From Nitrososphaerales archaeon (GTDB taxonomy: Archaea; Thermoproteota; Nitrososphaeria; Nitrososphaerales; UBA183): a DNA stretch of 5,109 nt. The stretch is taken from positions 1 to 5,109 of the forward strand of contig JASIEW010000024.1 in the NCBI GenBank assembly GCA_030045755.1, given 5' to 3'. Shown here in pieces: positions 5,029 to 5,109 of this stretch. The first letter of the stretch is position 1. Every line of letters starts with the position of its first letter. A model generated the notes under the pieces. The model did no database searches. It was not told the origin of the DNA and saw only the letters and a program-made list of their open reading frames with translations. The position numbers and the translations under genes were made by a program.

Positions 5029-5109
5029 TTGAAGACGAGAAGCGTGGGTTCAGGCCCCATGGACAGGCCTCTGGCAGTGATGGGAGCCACGTTCCTGATC
5101 CTGGGAGCC
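5029..5109 (+). CDS. N-terminus of a probable membrane protein, truncated by window edge
   Basis: Twenty-seven codons are visible, with a TTG start directly after an in-frame TGA (5026-5028). The peptide begins with a basic stretch (MKTRSVGSGPMDR) and runs into a hydrophobic segment (PLAVMGATFLILGA) that is still open at the edge. This is the start of a signal peptide or first TM helix. TTG is preferred because it lies at leaderless distance from CTCTTATGT. An ATG at 5059 would also give a short positive N-terminus before the helix and cannot be excluded. The family cannot be recognised from this length. Confidence 0.5.
   Translation, partial: MKTRSVGSGPMDRPLAVMGATFLILGA

Noticed and set aside
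1..5109. CRISPR array or long direct repeats
   Set aside because: No unit longer than about ten bases recurs at regular spacing anywhere in the window.

Overview
The window looks like an uncultured archaeon, probably mesophilic and of moderately high GC. Four predicted start codons (a 2-TM protein, an RHH antitoxin, a DUF1801 protein and a membrane protein at the right edge) each have an AT-rich TATA-like element centred about 28-31 bases upstream and no Shine-Dalgarno motif. That is the geometry of archaeal leaderless or near-leaderless transcripts. Two of these starts are TTG. The ABC genes use many ATA and AGG codons, which fits archaea. The lineage cannot be fixed from this sequence, and several families here (MDR, VOC, DUF1801) are shared widely with bacteria.

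Layout: (1) bases 3-818 hold the 3' part of a zinc-independent quinone-oxidoreductase-like MDR enzyme, cut by the left edge. (2) 819-1111 is a gap with two small hairpins. (3) 1112-2865 is a two-gene ABC-2 exporter operon, ATPase then six-TM permease, joined by an ATGA overlap. (4) 2987-3594 on the minus strand encodes an RHH antitoxin-like protein and, upstream of it, a 90-residue protein with two TM helices. No recognisable toxin gene follows the antitoxin. Instead a 46-codon frame begins on its stop codon (TAATG) and could be a frameshifted tail. (5) 3595-3823 carries divergent promoters. (6) 3824-4270 is a DUF1801/YdhG-like protein and 4328-4726 a glyoxalase/VOC-fold protein, both on the plus strand. 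(7) 4727-5028 is non-coding and rich in perfect inverted repeats, including a 76-base cloverleaf-shaped fold beside a strong TATA-like element. (8) 5029-5109 is the start of a membrane protein that runs off the right edge.

Functionally this is a mix of accessory genes rather than one pathway. The ABC pair clearly forms one exporter. The RHH protein probably autoregulates through a double ACGCGT palindrome between its TATA element and its start. The best candidates for something undescribed are the structured block at 4750-4913 and the interrupted or coupled reading frame after the RHH gene.
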